Below, piece by piece: positions 58,841 to 64,000 of a stretch of 64,000 nt of DNA. The first letter of the stretch is position 1. Each line of letters starts with the position of its first letter. Source of the stretch: Lineus longissimus (lineage: Eukaryota; Nemertea; Pilidiophora; Heteronemertea; Lineidae); NCBI RefSeq assembly GCF_910592395.1, contig NC_088314.1, positions 20,914,070 through 20,978,069 of the forward strand. Direction: 5' to 3'. The notes beneath the pieces were generated by a model. That model was not told the DNA's origin and searched no databases. It worked only from the letters and a program-made list of their open reading frames with translations. Made by a program: the position numbers and the translations under genes.

Positions 58841-61800
58841 GTAGTTGGAAAGGGTTTCCACCATCTGTAAGTTTGGAGTAACATTTCTAATGCCTCATGG
58901 GCAAGGAACAGATGTGTTCGCTCTTAGCCATTCACAGTTCTCTTTGAGGAAGACCACAACTGTCCAGTTTTGTTCTGTTGTTGAGACCGATTTCAGAGTT
59001 GCCTGGTTGTGACTGGGCGCAGCCATCAAAGGGAACACAGCTTGGAATAGTCTTGTCAAGGCATGAGCAAGGGACTGCAGCTTACAGGCATTAGCAGGTA
59101 AAAGGGACCACCAGCTGCAGTTTTATCAAGGGAGCACTGTGTTTTCCCTGGTAGTCTGGCAAGAGACAATTTGGTCCAGTGGAGACCCGATGTGGGCAAC
59201 AGAATCAAGGTAGCACAGCTGTAACACATCCAGTTATAACTTGGTCCCTTGTACCAAATGTCAACATTATTGTCTCTCCCTGGCATAAGGGGCCACATCT
59301 TCTATTCCAGTTCTGACAGTTCTATATGAGACATCCTGTACGACTGTCATCACTGCACAACACGGACACACGAAATAAGAGAAGACTTTTCTAAAGAACA
59401 TTCCAAAAATTGTCTATTTATCATATTGTTGCATGTGATGAATTTGACAGATAAGAAAATATCCCAGATGAACAACTTTGGGATTATGCAGGCACGGTGA
59501 GAGTGACGAAACAACGACAAATCTGAATTGTTTTGTATTTGCAGCAACTGACCACATGAACTAAACTTACGATATGTGGGCAGCAAACTGCGAGTATTGC
59601 ATTAAACAATTTGGACTGGTGATTGGCACAGCATGAATCACAACTGATCACAACAAACAATCGTCATTTTGCCACACACACCTGCCATGCCCCGCATCAA
59701 AGTGAGACAGCAATAACAAGTACAGGTACCACACACTCATCATCGTTCGTGTCGTCTGAGAACACTGTCTGTTTCTCATCAGTCATGTCACACCATATAT
59801 TCAGCTTAAACCAACTGATACTCAACCACACATTTTTATCTTTCCTGAATGAAACTGTTTTGCGGAGCAAGTATGAATAAAGTAATCTATAATCAGGTAT
59901 TCAGTAATAAACAACAATGTTTGCAGCAAGTCCAAGTTGGTGGGCTGCAGAACATATGGTGTAATCATGAAATCAGTGAAAAACCAAAGACAAACACTCC
60001 AATAAGCTTTCACAGGAATTCTTTTCATAATTGCTTCACAGAAGAAAAAAACACTGTTAGAATTTGTCAGGCAGAGTGTGATTGGTGTGATTGATGAGAG
60101 ACTCACACATTACAATGTAAGGCCTGCTGTAATTTGGGAAGGGATAACCACACAGTGAAAACTTGCATGAGGTTTGGAGAATATTTAGTACAGAGAATGA
60201 CAGTGAAAGGTTTTGCTGTTCACATCTTGGTAACAGATGTCACCAAGGCAATGGTTGTCACCATGGCAATCAAAAATCGCATATCCATTTCCAAAAGACA
60301 TTGTAATTCACATAAAGGTGCTTGGCCTACACTACCTTTGCAAGAAATGGCAAAATAGAAGTGCAAATTACATAAGATTATAAAATAACATACATTCTAA
60401 AACATTTCAAACATAGGAACAAGGATTGGGTGCAAAATCAGAGAAAAGATCAAAATCAGGTCTCTTGAAGAAGCAGTTCTCCTCGTTTGCATGATTCTAA
60501 ATGTTGCCATCCCATGTCCTTGCTTGACTTGTGACCTTGACTCTGACCTTACCGTCAGTCCCAGCTCACAACATTAGAAAGACATTTCCAGACAGCCAAC
60601 TGACTCAGTGATCCATATCCTTAGAAAGAGCAATGAGACTTTATTTCCTTTATTTTAAATTCCTGCTGTATGAAGTTCATACTGATTCATGAACCCACAA
60701 GCTATTGATGTTTTAAAGTTAGTGTTGTACCCACAATGAGTATGATCATTGTCAGTAACAACACCAACTTCAAAATCACCAACAGCACAAGTTTCAAGCA
60801 CAATTCTGACTAGAAAGCTGGGAAATTCTAAGCACACAAAGAGACAAAATAAACCCTGTTGATTCTTAAACAATAGCCATTGTCCTCCACCAAGGTGCAT
60901 GAAAGCCAAATGCTTTCAGAGTTGCAATAAATGACAATGAATGTGTATTTGAGTCTTGAGTAATAAGGTAGTAGGTAACCTATTCTGCTCAGGGGTAAGA
61001 GTCACTTGTGTACCTTCTCAGGGTAGATGAGGAGGTCTGTTTTTATACAAGGAAACGACCAAGCAAGTAAAACAAAATCAGTCACATTGTGTGAGATTAA
61101 GTGTCGTTGTGACATAACTTACTGACTCAGTGTGCTGGCTGTTAGCTTGTGCTGTATGACGTTATGTATAGGTCACCGAGAGTTGGCGTGCACACAGACC
61201 TTGAAAAGGTACACCTCTAGTTGTGGCATCCTCCAAGATTTATAAAAAGTCTGCTTCCTTATTGAGTAAAGAAAGAAGGGGACTTCTGCACAGCTTATCC
61301 TCCAACACCTGATCCCCTAGAGTTGGCTACCACTGATCAGCAAAGGGGCCATTTCCTGTGGCACTATATCTCAAACCTCTTTAGATGGATGCCTCTACTG
61401 CCCTCTACAGTTGATGTGTGTCACTACAAATATAGTTAGATCAGAATATGTCGTGTGGAGCCCCCTTTAATTGATGTGATCACAGAGATTCAAAAACTTT
61501 GAAAGCAGCTTTTCATTTTCAAATGGAACACAGAAACTCCAAGGTGTAAACATTGTAACTATTTCAAGAGTACTGTACAAATACAAGGCATGATAATAAA
61601 CCGAACCTGAAACTGATCAAGCCCATTCAATTCAGTGCAATAATAACGTTGGTGTGATGAAAATATACTTGATAACAACATGGCTGAGAAGTTCTACTAT
61701 TTTGTGATAGCTGTATTACATCCCTTACAATAATATCTGTATACTCTTGTTTATTTGTTACTTTAGGTAAAACAATGATAACTTAAAATACATTTTCAGT

Positions 61801-64000
61801 CAACGTTAATCTATAGGGATACAAGCTACACACTTAAAATATGATGTGGTGTCATTAATTTATATATTTACAACTTGAAGAAATAAAATCTGTCTTAGCT
61901 ATTCTCTAGAAATCCACCAAGCAGCAGATGATGTTCTGTACTGAACACCATTCTACTGGTAGCAACCCATATCAGTCAACCTCAAATAAGCACCGACCAC
62001 ATGCTCGCTGTGGCAGGTCAATGCCAAGAACAGCACTCCACCATCCAAGCCTGAGCGACCTCAGCTAAAGCTGACACAGCTTGACCTTCAGAGAACACAT
62101 ACATGGCACACCAGCACTTCAAGTCAGCTAAAACAGATGATATTTCCTTGATCAACTTGGCACTCTTGTCGATGATTAAGCTCAGGCATGTGTGAATCAC
62201 ATCACATGCTGGCTTTAATGTCATAACGGCACAATCTAATCTCTAATATCTGCCTATCACAAGTTTGCTAGCTCAAGTCGACGACCAGGGACAACAAGTG
62301 CTCCTTCCAATTCACCTCACTACAGTGACTGTCTTAAAGTGACTGACAAACATCTTCTCATCGAGCATGTATTAGTTCATGGACACTGCACCAGGTGTCT
62401 CTACCAATAAAGGACGACTATGATACGCATCAACATGAACCACCTGCCACATAAATACCCGAGTTGTAAAAGCCCCTCTTTGATTAGCTTAGCTATAGTG
62501 TTAGCATCATTCAAAACGCAAAAAACCACAATAGATGTAAGTGTGGCCTCCATCGGATCAGGAATCTTCAACGACATCAGTATGGCTGTGAAAGTCAAAC
62601 CTTGGTTCCTAACAAGGTCTGGAGGCCAGGATGATTATCATGGACTTTAAGGATTACAAGAACACTAATGTAACATATCACTCCCCAGGCCTCATAAGAT
62701 GGACTTAGTATTTACCTCCACCATACTAATCTGTTTTCTACTAACCTACATGTACGAAATGACATACACCATCAAAATAACTATCAGTGCCACCTATGGG
62801 CAGCATCCAAATTTGCATAACCAAGATGATTGGACGAGAGTTTCACAGCAGTTTGTCATGGACAGAATGAAAAACAGAGAGAGATGTAGCCACTTTCTTA
62901 AGCATGATAAGCATGAAAACAAGATAAGCAAATTGTTCACCTCAGACCTCAAATCAAAAAACCCAAATCAAAATTTAATTTGAAATATTCTGAAGTCACA
63001 TGACTTACTCTATCCCATGAGATTCTGTTTTACTTCATCAACTCATGATTGACATTGTTGATTTTTTCAATGGTTCCCTCATAACACAGAATCGTACCAT
63101 GTTTGAAACATGTAGCACAAATGAGCACCTTAAGACAACAAAGTCACCAATGAACCAATGACACAAAGCTTTTCACACACAATGAAACCGCCGTATTTTC
63201 TGAAATAGATTCCTTTTTCATTGAGACACATTCAAACATAATGCAGAGTCTCATGTCAAAATCTCATTCTCAAATTTCCCCATTTTCACACAATACCTCA
63301 GCCCCTAAGCTTATTCTTAAAAATATCAAGGTTGAGGGATAAAAATGACCCTGGTTACATAATCTGCAAAGGGTCTTACCTCGTAATGTTGTGGCCTACT
63401 GTGCCAAAAGGACTGGATAGCCATAAGAAAGTAAGTATAACCTCGTACCCTAGCGATACACGCAATACTACAGATTGCATAGATGAGTTCTTTTCAGGGT
63501 CAGTTTTTGCAAACGGCGCCATCGATCAATAAGAATATTCTCACCTTGTGAACTGAAATGACTTCAAATGTGAAGCTTTTAACCATCCAACTTAGCCTGA
63601 CGAAACCTCCCTATTTATAACACATGACCTTCACAGTTACACAGACAGTAAACATCAAGTTAAGTTGGACCCATGATTGTTTTGTAATGATCACTGAGTG
63701 CCCAGTCCCCACCCACCCAACCCACCCACATCCCCACCCAACCCACCCACATCCCCACCCAGGCCACCTTAGCCAAATATCTCCATATTTCAAAGCCAAC
63801 GCGATGCTAGCCGTAGAATCCAGTCCACAGCGTTGTTCACCACGGGGACTATAAGACCATTTCCAGCGACACGTATCAACATCAGTTACTGATGGATGTC
63901 TTTAACAACTTTGGATGTGTCACTAATGCCATCACTGTGTGACACAATGTTCAACTGAGCAAACCAGACCTAAATTTTGTTTGCCCCATGGGTAGCCTAC
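58841..64000. other. About 5 kb with no gene recognised
   Basis: The sequence is AT-rich with short open frames only, none with a motif or phase-linked neighbours. It could be intergenic, a long intron or the 3' untranslated region of a gene that extends past 64000. A C-rich run (CCCACCCAACCCACCCACAT type) lies at 63709-63768. Confidence 0.5.
63709..63768. repeat. C-rich microsatellite-like tract
   Basis: CCCACCCAACCCACCCACAT and related words repeat about three times; the opposite strand has many GGG runs and could form a G-quadruplex. Confidence 0.75.

Noticed and set aside
58580-58870. A 96-codon frame with repeated HDTSLLSRHQSS
   Set aside because: It is the 19-bp minisatellite read in frame.
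1-64000. CRISPR arrays, bacterial operons or integrated viral genes
   Set aside because: The regular repeats lack unique spacers and the genes are clearly eukaryotic. I saw no reverse transcriptase, integrase, transposase or capsid-like frame.

Overview
This is nuclear DNA from an animal. Most genes are split by GT-AG introns, coding exons are short, intergenic space is wide, AATAAA signals lie downstream of several genes, and minisatellites and tRNA-derived or MITE-like dispersed repeats are common. The mix of genes (PARP3, KLHDC10, ZC3HC1, a sex-peptide/myosuppressin-type peptide GPCR and a large RCC1-repeat protein that I cannot name) suggests an invertebrate bilaterian. A marine lophotrochozoan is my guess; the phylum is inference. 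I rebuilt the gene models by hand by reading splice sites and checking that the phase is kept across every junction.

Layout. 1-728 (-): 5' part of an intronless rhodopsin-class GPCR that runs off the window. 729-5491: no gene seen, a few short repeats. 5492-7925 (-): a three-exon, 556-aa protein of unknown family, with a cluster of cAMP-response elements upstream and an inverted-repeat element at 8178-9119. 10457-12739 (+): a possible 73-aa protein made of five tiny exons. 13275-13640 (-): a weak ORF. 14349-18888 (+): PARP3, ten coding exons, complete catalytic triad. 19998-20930 (-): a small four-exon protein with two membrane segments. 22293-23957 (-): an intronless peptide GPCR. 24.0-29.4 kb: no gene, with dispersed repeats and tRNA-like SINE heads. 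29660-33115 (-): an eleven-exon WD40 protein. 34600-47368 (+): a 24-coding-exon, 1,527-aa protein with an N-terminal propeller-like region, an alpha-solenoid, an RCC1 propeller and a C-terminal half-RING. 49466-54691 (-): KLHDC10. 54781-57807 (+): ZC3HC1. 58.4-64 kb: no gene recognised.

How the genes relate. KLHDC10 and ZC3HC1 are head to head with only 89 bp between start codons. From memory they are also divergent neighbours in human 7q32, so this looks like an old bidirectional pair; both have been linked to ubiquitin-ligase biology. The WD40 gene and the RCC1-solenoid gene are also divergent, about 1.5 kb apart. The other genes show no obvious common pathway.

The most unusual structure lies between 36 and 59 kb, where nearly every large intron or untranslated region holds a tandem array (units of 15 to 83 bp). 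One array (37993-39236) is built from an exon end plus its splice donor, giving about 27 copies of a functional-looking 5' splice site. Another (43636-44765) is open in all three forward frames over more than 1.1 kb.
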